NCBI GenBank assembly: GCA_015232315.1
Contig: JADFZZ010000014.1
Span: 1 to 64,000, forward strand
Length of the DNA stretch: 64,000 nucleotides
Direction of reading: 5' to 3'
Source: SAR324 cluster bacterium
Lineage (GTDB): Bacteria; SAR324; NAC60-12
Shown: piece by piece, positions 25,958 through 33,900 of the stretch
How positions within the stretch are numbered: position 1 is the stretch's first letter
Layout: every line of letters begins with the position of its first letter
The notes under the pieces: model-generated
Seen by the model: the letters and a program-made list of their open reading frames with translations, nothing else
Told to the model about the DNA's origin: nothing
Databases searched by the model: none
Position numbers and translations under genes: made by a program

Positions 25958-26929
25958 ATGTCACAAGCATTGACTACAGGCTCCAGGCGTTTCACTGATT
26001 TGATCACCTGGATATTCTCGTTGAAATTTCCTGAAATACTGGTCCCTGAAGCACCATTGAAAGAATGGTGGCACCATCACCTGCCGTTGATTTCAGACTG
26101 GGATCTTCCCATAGATCAAGCCCTTGTTGGAGGTGTTGTCGCCCCCTCAATGGGATATGCCTTTGCCGCAGGTTATCAGGCGGCCATCCGCTGTCTGATA
26201 CCGTCAACACCGGTCAACAAGCTGGCGGCCTTTTGTGTGACCGAGCAGGGTGGCGGTCATCCGGGCGCGATTCAAACACAATTGAATCTAGCGCCAGAAT
26301 CAGCAGACGGCACACTTTCAGGAGAGAAAAGCTTTGTGACCATGGGACTCCATGCTGATCTGCTACTGATTGCCGCAAGCACAGGAATCCATGAAAATGG
26401 TCAAAATATAATCAAAATGGTGCAATTGCCTGCCACCACTCATGGGCTTGTGTTCCACAACCTGCCACTGTTGCCATTTGTACCGGAAGTTCCTCACTCC
26501 CGCATTGAATTGAAACATTGCCCTGTCATGCCCCACCAGATTTTATCCGGTGATGGATATCAGGATTACATCAAACCCTTTCGGACAGTGGAAGATATTC
26601 ATTTGCTTTCGGCAATCATCGGATACCTGTTGCAGATTGCCCTGCGTTTTGACTGGCCGGAAGAACTGGTGGAACGATTGCTGAGTTTGTTTGCCGCCTT
26701 CAGAATGCTGGTTTTGTCAGACCTGAATCATGCGGCATCACACCTTGTGCTGGCCGGTGTGTTGGGGCAATTTCATGAAGTCCTGGAAAACCTGGAACCG
26801 TTATGGTCCAGAACCGATGATGTCATTGCCAGCATGTGGGAACGTGATAAAAAATTATTAGCTGTTGCTGAAAAAGCACGGAAGAAACGTTTGAGCAATG
26901 CCCGGGAAAAACTGGGGATGCGGAGTTGA
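25958..26929 (+). CDS. Acyl-CoA dehydrogenase-like protein, short and diverged
   Basis: This 323-residue protein contains the middle-domain signature of acyl-CoA dehydrogenases in altered form: LAAFCVTEQGGGHPGA followed by LSGEKSFVTMGLHADLLLIA (compare CxTExxAGSD...G.K.FITNG..AD). The flanking helical domains are present but shorter than in normal ~380-residue enzymes, and I cannot point to the catalytic Glu. It may bind FAD and acyl-CoA in a reduced form or have lost activity. AAAGGAGACTGATT precedes the ATG. It sits 12 bp behind the FadR-like regulator, in one operon. Confidence 0.7.
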   Translation: MSQALTTGSRRFTDLITWIFSLKFPEILVPEAPLKEWWHHHLPLISDWDLPIDQALVGGVVAPSMGYAFAAGYQAAIRCLIPSTPVNKLAAFCVTEQGGGHPGAIQTQLNLAPESADGTLSGEKSFVTMGLHADLLLIAASTGIHENGQNIIKMVQLPATTHGLVFHNLPLLPFVPEVPHSRIELKHCPVMPHQILSGDGYQDYIKPFRTVEDIHLLSAIIGYLLQIALRFDWPEELVERLLSLFAAFRMLVLSDLNHAASHLVLAGVLGQFHEVLENLEPLWSRTDDVIASMWERDKKLLAVAEKARKKRLSNAREKLGMRS

Positions 26930-27018
26930 ATGGATATTCAGCTTAGGAATCGCACAGAAATAAATTACCCATTTGCCTCCAACCATCCAAAACACAGCTA
27001 TGGAGAGGAATATTTATA

Positions 27019-27273
27019 GTTGGGAATGTTGTTGATGAGCGATTCCTTAAGGAAGTGCCATTAGGTCAAAGGTCAGATCTGAAAAACGACTATGAAGAAG
27101 GTTTACTGGCGTTTTACCAGCAGGATTTTCAAACAGCCCTTGATTTGTTTTCCCAAATTTCCCGGAACTATGAAGATGCCGCGGCAACCTTCATGGTCTT
27201 TCAGGCACAGCGATGTCTGGAGAGTCCACCCTCTGAGCAGTGGAAGGGTGAAATCATTTTGCTGGAAAAATAA
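27019..27273 (+). pseudogene. Remnant of the C-terminal tail of a class III nucleotide cyclase
   Basis: The reading YEEGLLAFYQQDFQTALDLF...QRCLESPPSEQWKGEIILLEK matches the conserved TPR-like tail of adenylate/guanylate cyclases (typically ...GL..Y..GDF..A...F..., then ERC..L..PPP..WDGV..LTEK). Similarity seems to begin before GTG 27055, the first possible start (VGNVVDERFLKEVPLG at 27019 onward). There is no ATG in this part and no cyclase catalytic domain upstream; an in-frame TAG lies at 26944. It is therefore best read as the decayed 3' end of a lost cyclase gene. A small functional TPR peptide cannot be excluded. Confidence 0.6.
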
Positions 27274-27319
27274 GAACCCCCTTGTCGTTTACACTGCCCG
27301 ACACGCTGACAGGCCTGCC

Positions 27320-28285
27320 TTATTCAATCCGGGAGGCGATAAAGGTTCCCTGAAATCTGGGATCTTTCATCATGAGAAGCTTTTGAACCTCGACAGATTC
27401 CTGCCTTGATTCATAGGGTCCCGTATAAACCTTGAAATGCTGAATCCGTTGTTCTGCCGGAGCCGCTTCAAAAAACAACTGTCCGGTATAAATCTGATTC
27501 AAGTGGGCCTTGACCCGGTTTGCGGTGTCCAGATCAGGAAACAATCCCATCGAAACCTTGTATTGATTGCCTGCCTGCTGACGATAAGCCTGTCCTGTGA
27601 GCTGATTTTCCCGATTGATACGATCCACCCAGACAGAGGCATCTTCTTCCCTTAATGTTTTTGTGGAAATCACTTCCGTCATGGGTGTGATGTCAGACAC
27701 TGTTTCCGTCTTTGCGGGATAACCATATTTTTTCAGGAGAAAACGGTAATCATCAACACATTCCTTATACACACAATTTGCGACCTGAAGATAAAACCGG
27801 TTTTTTTTCACCTCAGGCGGTGGCGGCGGAGGTGGTGGCGGTTCATATCGTACCACTGGTGGTGGCAATGGCTGGTAAACGGGTTCCGGTTTGGGCATGG
27901 CGACAGGTACCGGTTCCGGTTCCGGGAATGGTGCGGGCGGTTTGTTCACAAACCATAAGATTGCCACAGTGAGCAAGCCAAGAACAATCCCAATCACACT
28001 GGCGATAATCGCAGGTACCAGAATAGGTTTCTTTTCTTCGGGTTCCTCCAGAGAATCTTCCATGATCGGAGTTTCTTCTGCCATCTCCTGTTCAGGTTCT
28101 TCAGCGGCAGGAGTTTCATCCTGCACTTCCAGATCATCAATGGTGGAAAGATCTTCAAAAAATGAGTCCAGCTCATTATCGCCATCTCCTCCGCCACCGA
28201 GATCGGTTTCCATGAAATCATCAATTCCATCGGAAAACCCGGAATCTCCGCCAAAATCGCCTAAATCATCAAGCTCGTCTGCCAT
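27320..28285 (-). CDS. SPOR-domain membrane protein with proline-rich linker
   Basis: The 321-residue protein has an acidic N-terminal ~85 residues (cytoplasmic, Asp/Glu/Gly-rich), one membrane helix (ILVPAIIASVIGIVLGLLTV) and a Pro/Glu linker with an eight- to nine-proline run. In the periplasm there is a region with two Cys (ANCVYKECVDDY) and a C-terminal SPOR-like domain with QYKVSMGLFPDLDTANRVKA and HFKVYTGPYESRQESVEVQK. SPOR domains bind denuded glycan strands at division sites. It is the last gene of the birA-coaX series, 24 bp after coaX. Topology and linker length fit FtsN/DedD-like or TolA-like proteins; the precise role is inferred. Confidence 0.8.
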   Translation of the reverse strand: MADELDDLGDFGGDSGFSDGIDDFMETDLGGGGDGDNELDSFFEDLSTIDDLEVQDETPAAEEPEQEMAEETPIMEDSLEEPEEKKPILVPAIIASVIGIVLGLLTVAILWFVNKPPAPFPEPEPVPVAMPKPEPVYQPLPPPVVRYEPPPPPPPPPEVKKNRFYLQVANCVYKECVDDYRFLLKKYGYPAKTETVSDITPMTEVISTKTLREEDASVWVDRINRENQLTGQAYRQQAGNQYKVSMGLFPDLDTANRVKAHLNQIYTGQLFFEAAPAEQRIQHFKVYTGPYESRQESVEVQKLLMMKDPRFQGTFIASRIE

Positions 28286-28309
28286 AACACTGTCCTTGTC
28301 CGGAAAAAA

Positions 28310-29077
28310 TCAATTCCGGTTTTTTTGATAGATGTTCAACAATCCTGTCAATAACAAATCGTCAATCCAGTGAGGAATTTCAGGAATATGTGTTTTCAAA
28401 ATTGCCGCGATTCCACCGGTGGCAACCAGTACAGGTGATTCATCCAGCGTGGTTATAATTTGCTGAATCAGCGAACGAATCATTCCGATATATCCAAAAA
28501 AAATTCCGGATTTCAGGCAATCCTCCGTGTTTTTTCCAATCACATGGACTGGAGGCTCCAGCGGTACCTGAAACAGTTGGGAGGTATTTTTTGTGAGCAC
28601 ATTAGAAAGTATGCCCATCCCTGGGCATATGATCCCTCCCTGGAAAATGCCATCCTGTGAAACAAGATCAATGGTGGTGGCTGTCCCCATATCCAGCACA
28701 ATCACACATTCATGAAACATTTCATACGCCGCGACCGCAGTTGCGATCCGGTCTTGCCCCACTTTTTCCGGAAAATCCACATCCAGACGTATCCCGAGAT
28801 TCAAGTCAGGAGACACCTGAATTGCCTTTTTTCCTATCAAGTTTTGGGCCATTTTATGAAAAGCCACCGATAATTCAGGGACGACGCTTGAAAAAATCAC
28901 ATCCTCAATCGTTGATAATGAAATTTTTGAGCTTAACAGAAATTCCGCAATCTGTTGCTGGTAATCTATGGCAGTGCCAGATCGTCTGGATGGAAATTTT
29001 CCCCTGTGGATAATGGAACTGTCCTGAAAAACAGCCGTGGAAACTTTGGTGTTGCCAATATCAAAAGCGAGTAGCAT
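28310..29077 (-). CDS. coaX: Type III pantothenate kinase
   Basis: The 255-residue enzyme phosphorylates pantothenate, the first step of CoA synthesis. It belongs to the ASKHA fold: MLLAFDIGNTKVSTAVF is the phosphate-1 motif, and VLDMGTATTIDLVS is the phosphate-2 motif with the catalytic Asp in the adjoining GQDRIATAVAAYE stretch; GGIICPGMGILSNVL and VATGGIAAIL are further CoaX strings. Length matches the family (about 250-260). It lies 6 bp behind birA; birA-coaX adjacency is common. Type III kinases are not inhibited by CoA and use ATP with a monovalent cation, which is family knowledge. Confidence 0.93.
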   Translation of the reverse strand: MLLAFDIGNTKVSTAVFQDSSIIHRGKFPSRRSGTAIDYQQQIAEFLLSSKISLSTIEDVIFSSVVPELSVAFHKMAQNLIGKKAIQVSPDLNLGIRLDVDFPEKVGQDRIATAVAAYEMFHECVIVLDMGTATTIDLVSQDGIFQGGIICPGMGILSNVLTKNTSQLFQVPLEPPVHVIGKNTEDCLKSGIFFGYIGMIRSLIQQIITTLDESPVLVATGGIAAILKTHIPEIPHWIDDLLLTGLLNIYQKNRN

Positions 29078-29083
29078 GGTCGG

Positions 29084-29860
29084 TCATCCGATATATTGAA
29101 CATCGCCGGAAATATGCGGAATGAGCGTTCCTTCAGGTGTGCGGATCAGCAAATAGCCTTCCGGAGACAATTGCTCAATCACACCCTCACTCCAGCCGTT
29201 CTGGGTCTGATAACGTGCCGGTTGGTTCAACGCGCTGGCCCGGACTAGCCATTCTTCCAGTAAAAATGAAGATCCCTGTTGATCAAACTGATCAAGAACA
29301 GCATTCAGATGCGTCAGGATCTGCTGAAAAACGGATTCCATCTCAATTTTCCGGGTGGATTCCTGAGCCATGGTGGTGACAATGGATTGCAGATCTTCCG
29401 GATAATCCTCCGGTTGTCCCAGACAATTCACACCAATTCCCATGACCAGGACAATCTGATTTTTCAATGAGGTCGATTCCAGCAGAATCCCGCATATTTT
29501 TCTGGTGCCAATGAGAATGTCATTCGGCCATTTCAATCTGGGGGTTTTTTCCAGCAAAGGTTCCAGCGCCCGGGCCACACCAATTCCTGCCAGCAGAGAA
29601 TAAATTCCAATCGATTCCATACTCACCGAAGGATGAATGGCAATGGAAAATGTCAGATTTTTGTCAGCCAAAGAAACAAATCGCCGCCCGAGTCGCCCCT
29701 TGCCTGCGGTTTGTCGAGCTGTGATCACCACAAGACCCGGATGGCTCAAATGCTCCGGATGATTGAGCAGGTAGGTGTTGGTAGAATCTATTTCATCCAA
29801 CCGGATGATCTGTTGACCAATATGATAAGGCATATGTCTTTCTGGTTTCTGAAGGTTCAA
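29084..29860 (-). CDS. birA: Biotin--[acetyl-CoA-carboxylase] ligase without DNA-binding domain
   Basis: The protein (258 residues from TTG 29860, or 249 from ATG 29833) is a group I biotin protein ligase. Motifs: LDEIDSTNTYLL, TARQTAGKGRLGRRF (the GRGRxGR adenylate loop, here GKGRLGR) and LKWPNDILI. A C-terminal SH3-like part ends with PEGTLIPHISGDVQYIG. The N-terminal winged helix of E. coli BirA is absent, so it cannot repress biotin genes directly. The TTG start has AAGGGATAAAAA before it, overlapping the hepT stop. It biotinylates the BCCP subunit of acetyl-CoA carboxylase. Confidence 0.9.
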   Translation of the reverse strand: MNLQKPERHMPYHIGQQIIRLDEIDSTNTYLLNHPEHLSHPGLVVITARQTAGKGRLGRRFVSLADKNLTFSIAIHPSVSMESIGIYSLLAGIGVARALEPLLEKTPRLKWPNDILIGTRKICGILLESTSLKNQIVLVMGIGVNCLGQPEDYPEDLQSIVTTMAQESTRKIEMESVFQQILTHLNAVLDQFDQQGSSFLLEEWLVRASALNQPARYQTQNGWSEGVIEQLSPEGYLLIRTPEGTLIPHISGDVQYIG

Positions 29861-29863
29861 TTT

Positions 29864-30307
29864 TTATCCCTTAAGTTCCGTTGTTTCCCTTTGATATTCA
29901 TACCAGTCCAACACTTCTTTCGCATAGCGTTTAAAGTCCTGAAGATGTTGCGTCAGAATGGCATGAACAATATTCCAGTCTACTGATTCATAAGCATGGA
30001 CGAGAATGTTGCGAAACCCTACACTTTTTTTCATACGCTCCACGATGTAAGGACTGATCACCTTTGCCTGCTCCAAATGCATAAAACTTTCTGACATGTT
30101 CATGGGCGCCGGTAAAGATAGTTCAGCGTTAATGTGAGAAGCTATATCTACACAAATTTGAATCGCTCGCTGAAGATTCAACGTCACGATGTCTTGCAAA
30201 TCCCAATCAGACTGAAGTGTTGCCTGACTGATTGGCATTTTGCTTTGGATCCGATCCAGACAATGGTTCAAGGATTCCATTTTTACCAGTAGAATCATTT
30301 CATCCAT
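29864..30307 (-). CDS. hepT: HepT-like RNase toxin of an MntA/HepT module
   Basis: This ~147-residue helical protein is of the HepT (former DUF86) family. Family strings: DLQDIVTLNLQRAIQICVDI and VGFRNILVHAYESVDW, the latter giving the RX4HXY motif of the HEPN RNase active site (Arg, His, Tyr). ATG 30307 overlaps the end of mntA by 8 bp and has GGAAAG upstream; the frame is also open to ATG 30325. In characterised pairs MntA AMPylates the Tyr of this motif and so inactivates the RNase. Here the Tyr is present, so the neutralisation mode should be the known one. Confidence 0.85.
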   Translation of the reverse strand: MDEMILLVKMESLNHCLDRIQSKMPISQATLQSDWDLQDIVTLNLQRAIQICVDIASHINAELSLPAPMNMSESFMHLEQAKVISPYIVERMKKSVGFRNILVHAYESVDWNIVHAILTQHLQDFKRYAKEVLDWYEYQRETTELKG

Positions 30308-30701
30308 AAGCCAATCTTTCCGCATGTTTTTTTAGAATCATTCTCGTGTAAGGCATCATGTCCGCCTGGTTGTACCACATTTTTCTGAAAAGCGAGGCCA
30401 ATAGCGGCGATGAGATTTTTTTAATCATGTTGCCACACAAGGCTTGTTGCAGAAGCGGGCCATCAACCTGATGCAAATCAATCAGGTCCACTTCACAAGG
30501 CAGACTGGTCGCAAAATCAAGGTATATCTCCTGTTTTTGTTCAAAGGTGAGAGCATGTTCAGCGGCTATAGCAATATCAATATCACTTTCTGGAGTCATC
30601 CGGTTTTTTATCGCTGACCCAAACACTGTCGCAACCAGAATTTCAGGGTGTCTGTCAAGAATTGCTTCAATCTTATGGAAAAGAGAAGCGGTAGAAATCA
30701 T
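30300..30701 (-). CDS. mntA: MntA-like nucleotidyltransferase antitoxin
   Basis: This is a ~133-residue minimal nucleotidyltransferase. The signature GSAIKNRMTPESDIDIAI gives GSx10DxD, with the third carboxylate likely at CEVDLIDL. It matches MntA, the antitoxin that adds AMP to HepT. ATG 30701 follows AGGAG at spacing 6; another ATG two codons earlier overlaps that ribosome site. Its gene overlaps hepT by 8 bp. The pair sits directly upstream of birA and coaX on the same strand. Confidence 0.85.
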   Translation of the reverse strand: MISTASLFHKIEAILDRHPEILVATVFGSAIKNRMTPESDIDIAIAAEHALTFEQKQEIYLDFATSLPCEVDLIDLHQVDGPLLQQALCGNMIKKISSPLLASLFRKMWYNQADMMPYTRMILKKHAERLAYG

Positions 30702-30791
30702 AACCATCTCCTGAATTTTGTTTGAACGCCATCAAAACACTGTCGCAGTTTAATATGTCTAAACAAATGGGCACTTTAGTAACATCTTGAA

Positions 30792-32030
30792 TTAACGCAA
30801 AATAAAATCCGCGATTCGGGTGCTCCCGGGTTTGGCTTTTCCGTTCTTGTCCCGTCCCTGAATTTCCACAATCGCAAGGACTTCCGCCTGGATCCCCAGC
30901 ACTTCCGCAATGAGACGGATTTCATACCAGTTGCTGTACTCAATGAAAAAATCCTTCGATTTACTGTAATATTCCAGTTCCAGTAACTTCAAGGCGTCAT
31001 AGATATCCTTGGAAGAATTAAATTTTCGCTGTCCCTGTTCATCTTTCGCGGTCAGGGTTTCCGCAATGCTTTTGGCTACATCAGGATTGGAATATTCCAG
31101 ACGAACCTTGTCGAGTTCGGTTTCTGAATCGGTGGTACATGGAGTTTCATCATTGAACTGAACCAGAAACTGCTGAATTTCCTCACTGGTCGCCAGATTG
31201 ACATTGATTCGTCGTTCCGCCGCACCAAGATCGCCTTTGATACCCACAGGATATACGGTAAAATTCTTTTTCCACGACTGGTACCAAAAATCCCTGTCAG
31301 GAAATGCCTCAGCCACGCCCTTGATGACCCGGACCTCGCCCAATCTGTCCAGGTGCCGGTTTTTAACAAAAATTTCCGGTTCGATTCCGATGTAATCCAC
31401 ATTTTCAGCACCAAAGTCCGGACTGTAGGGTTCTGTGGAGTTTTTATCCATCCAGTCAAATATTCCGGCATAAATTGACAAAATCTGAATGCTTTCCAAC
31501 GGTTTGGTAACCACCTCCTGCCCTTCGACAGGATGCATGGTGTCAGGAATCTGAATCACGCTCACAGCATTGTAAAACTGATTGCAAAGCAACCAGTCCT
31601 CCTTGCTTTTGGCCCGTCGGGTGAGACTGTCGGACTGGATACGGTTCAGATCAAACAGATGATCAATGGGACGCACGATGGGAGCATAGATGGTGACATC
31701 TTCAAAATCAGGCAGAATGCCTTCCGGCAAGGCGATGGGAGGTGGCGGATTCAGCACAGAAACTTCGCCGGTTCCACCCAACTGGTAAATCTGACGGAGG
31801 CCTATAAAAAATTTGGGTTCCTCCTCACTTTCCAGTCCGACAAGAATGGCTTTGAACATGGATTTGGCGGCACCTCTGGCTTTGAACGCGGATTCAAAAC
31901 TCTGCATGGCCTGCACTTCCAGCGTCGTTTCAAAGGTGAATTCGGTGAGATAGATGGAAATTAGCATCAAAATCACCAGTGTCAGCAGTAGCGCGATTCC
32001 TTTTCTGGATGAAAGCTTTATAAAACGCAT
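30792..32030 (-). CDS. gspK: Type II secretion minor pseudopilin, GspK family
   Basis: The 412-residue product from ATG 32030 starts with a basic stretch and SSRKGIALLLTLVILMLISI, the class III leader and hydrophobic spine of GspK, where the prepilin peptidase would cut after the Gly before IALLL. The spine is followed by FETTLEVQAMQSFESAFKARGAAKS, typical of GspK. Two helix-hairpin-like regions near residues 270-340 (INVNLATSEEIQQFL, FNSSKDIYDALK) match the alpha domain of T2SSK. The frame extends six codons to a TTG immediately after the RDD stop. No other gsp gene lies in the window. Confidence 0.82.
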   Translation of the reverse strand: MRFIKLSSRKGIALLLTLVILMLISIYLTEFTFETTLEVQAMQSFESAFKARGAAKSMFKAILVGLESEEEPKFFIGLRQIYQLGGTGEVSVLNPPPPIALPEGILPDFEDVTIYAPIVRPIDHLFDLNRIQSDSLTRRAKSKEDWLLCNQFYNAVSVIQIPDTMHPVEGQEVVTKPLESIQILSIYAGIFDWMDKNSTEPYSPDFGAENVDYIGIEPEIFVKNRHLDRLGEVRVIKGVAEAFPDRDFWYQSWKKNFTVYPVGIKGDLGAAERRINVNLATSEEIQQFLVQFNDETPCTTDSETELDKVRLEYSNPDVAKSIAETLTAKDEQGQRKFNSSKDIYDALKLLELEYYSKSKDFFIEYSNWYEIRLIAEVLGIQAEVLAIVEIQGRDKNGKAKPGSTRIADFILR

Positions 32031-32048
32031 ACGCTGACACCGCGGCAA

Positions 32049-32609
32049 TCAATAAGAATCGGAATCAATCAGACACACTCTGGTTCCACTGAGCCAGTCA
32101 TGCAATCCACGGCGACGTGATGAAAACAGAATTGACAGAAACATCCATCCACCGGTCATCAGCATCAGCCAGACAGCGATTTCTCTCAAAACCTGATGAA
32201 TGATCCGGACAGGTTTTTCAGTATATTGCCGCAGGAAGATCCCCATGACAGCCTTGCCCGGTGTTTTGCCATGGATTGTGTGGAAAATGATGAAATATCC
32301 CAGGGACAATGTGAGTTCCAGTAGCATGGCATAGCGCATGGCCGCCGTCATCGGGGTGCCACTCGTCAAATGCAGACTCTTGAAAAAGAGACCATGCGTG
32401 AAAAAATTGACCCCCCATCCGCAAATCGCGATAATCGTATAATCCAGCAGACGTGCCAGGATTCTGGCCATCACAGGCGCATTCACATCAGAACCCTGCG
32501 GGTTGACGGACACTGTTTTCAGAGGCATGTGGCAAACCGGACAATAGGGATTGGATTTCCGGGAAACTTTGGTGGTTTGAAAGCAGTGCGGACATGAAAC
32601 AACGTGCAT
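32049..32609 (-). CDS. RDD-family membrane protein with N-terminal zinc ribbon
   Basis: The 186-residue protein opens with two CxxC pairs (SCPHCFQ and YCPVCHMPL), a zinc-ribbon knuckle, and continues with an RDD domain: MARILARLLDYTIIAICGW, TIHGKTPGKAVMGIFL and RRRGLHDWLSGTRVCL, with three membrane helices. RDD proteins are of uncertain function; some have been linked to Na+/H+ exchange. Its ATG directly follows the murA stop codon, so translation is likely coupled. The neighbours are murA and gspK, giving no clear hint of role. Confidence 0.85.
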   Translation of the reverse strand: MHVVSCPHCFQTTKVSRKSNPYCPVCHMPLKTVSVNPQGSDVNAPVMARILARLLDYTIIAICGWGVNFFTHGLFFKSLHLTSGTPMTAAMRYAMLLELTLSLGYFIIFHTIHGKTPGKAVMGIFLRQYTEKPVRIIHQVLREIAVWLMLMTGGWMFLSILFSSRRRGLHDWLSGTRVCLIDSDSY

Positions 32610-33887
32610 TTATTTCCTTTGAATTCTTGCGCCCAGAGACTTGAGGCGAATGTCAATGTTTTCATACCCACGATCTATCTGGTGAATATTCTGAATGACG
32701 CTGACGCCTTGCGCGCCAAGCGCGGCGATCAGCAGAGACATACCGGCCCGGATATCCGGTGAAGACACGGGAATCCCGGTCAGTTGGCACGGTCCTGAAA
32801 TGACAGCCCGATGAGGATCACACAAGATGATATGCGCTCCCATGGCAATGAGTTTATCCACCCAGAAAAGCCGGCTTTCAAACATTTTTTCAAAAATCAG
32901 CACCGTTCCGGTGCATTGCGTTGCCACAACGGTCATGATGCTGGTGAGATCCGCAGGAAAGCCCGGCCATGGAGCGTCATCAATTTTGGGAACACCCTGA
33001 GAAGGAATGGTTTGCACTCTCATTTCCTGCTGTTTGGGCACAAGCAAATCATTGCCCTGTACTTCTGTTGTCACACCAAGCCGTTCAAACATCATTCTGA
33101 TAATGCGCAAATGACGACTGCCCGCCTGCTTGATCAGCAGTTCACTGCGTGTCACCGCGGCCAAACCGATGAAAGATCCCACTTCAATATGATCCGGTTG
33201 CAGGGTGTAATCACAACCATGCAGATGAGCCACTCCGTCAATGGTGAGCATGTTGCTTCCAATACCTGTGATACGGGCTCCCATCGCAATCAGCATATGG
33301 CACAATCCCTGGACATGCGGTTCACATGCGGCATTGTAAATGGTGGTGCCGCCCCAGGCCATCACTGCCGCCATGATCACATTTTCGGTAGCCATCACAC
33401 TGGCTTCATCCAGATAAACCTCAGCTCCCCGGAGTCCTGTTGTTTCCATGTGATATGTCCCTTGTTCCAGCACAATGGACGCGCCCAGATGTTTCAACGC
33501 CTGGAGGTGAGTGCTTACAGGACGTATGCCAATTTTATCGCCACCCGGAGCCGGCAGGTGGATCGACCCATAGCGGTTGAGCATGGGTCCCGCCAGCAGG
33601 AATGAACCTCGAATCCGTGACGCCAGCTCTGAAGAAGGCTGATCGGAAGTGAGGTCTTTGGCCTGGAGTTGATAAACATGATCATCCAGTTTGACGACCT
33701 TCACGCCGATATCCTCAAGCATCGCCAGCATGTCCAGAATATCGGCGATTAGAGGAATGTTCCTCAAAATGACAGGTTCTTCGGTGAGCAAAGCAGCGGC
33801 AAGTACCGGAAGCGCTTCATTTTTGTTGCCTGCCGGGGTGATTTCTCCGGAAAGAGGAATACCTCCTTCCACAATAAATTGTTCCAC
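32610..33887 (-). CDS. murA: UDP-N-acetylglucosamine 1-carboxyvinyltransferase with Asp in place of the catalytic Cys
   Basis: This enzyme transfers enolpyruvate from PEP to UDP-GlcNAc, the first committed step of peptidoglycan synthesis. GTG 33887 (AAAGG before it) is the best start, giving 425 residues and the family N terminus VEQFIVEGGIPLSGEITPAG NKNEALPVLAA. The frame is open to ATG 34025, but that would overlap the nitrilase gene by 125 bp. Family strings include SFLLAGPMLNRYG and ATENVIMAA. In the active-site loop the usual PGGCxIG reads PGGDKIG: Asp117 replaces the Cys that fosfomycin alkylates. Asp at this place is natural in Mycobacterium and Chlamydia and gives fosfomycin resistance while keeping activity. 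Confidence 0.93.
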   Translation of the reverse strand: MEQFIVEGGIPLSGEITPAGNKNEALPVLAAALLTEEPVILRNIPLIADILDMLAMLEDIGVKVVKLDDHVYQLQAKDLTSDQPSSELASRIRGSFLLAGPMLNRYGSIHLPAPGGDKIGIRPVSTHLQALKHLGASIVLEQGTYHMETTGLRGAEVYLDEASVMATENVIMAAVMAWGGTTIYNAACEPHVQGLCHMLIAMGARITGIGSNMLTIDGVAHLHGCDYTLQPDHIEVGSFIGLAAVTRSELLIKQAGSRHLRIIRMMFERLGVTTEVQGNDLLVPKQQEMRVQTIPSQGVPKIDDAPWPGFPADLTSIMTVVATQCTGTVLIFEKMFESRLFWVDKLIAMGAHIILCDPHRAVISGPCQLTGIPVSSPDIRAGMSLLIAALGAQGVSVIQNIHQIDRGYENIDIRLKSLGARIQRK

Positions 33888-33900
33888 AAAAAACCTTTCG

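Noticed and set aside
27830-27845. Short GGC/GGT-rich repeat
   Set aside because: It encodes the proline run of the SPOR protein on the minus strand and needs no other explanation.
32811-33605. 264-codon open frame on the plus strand
   Set aside because: It is antisense to murA, rich in His, Arg and Gln, and has no recognisable domain. The minus-strand frame carries clear MurA motifs.
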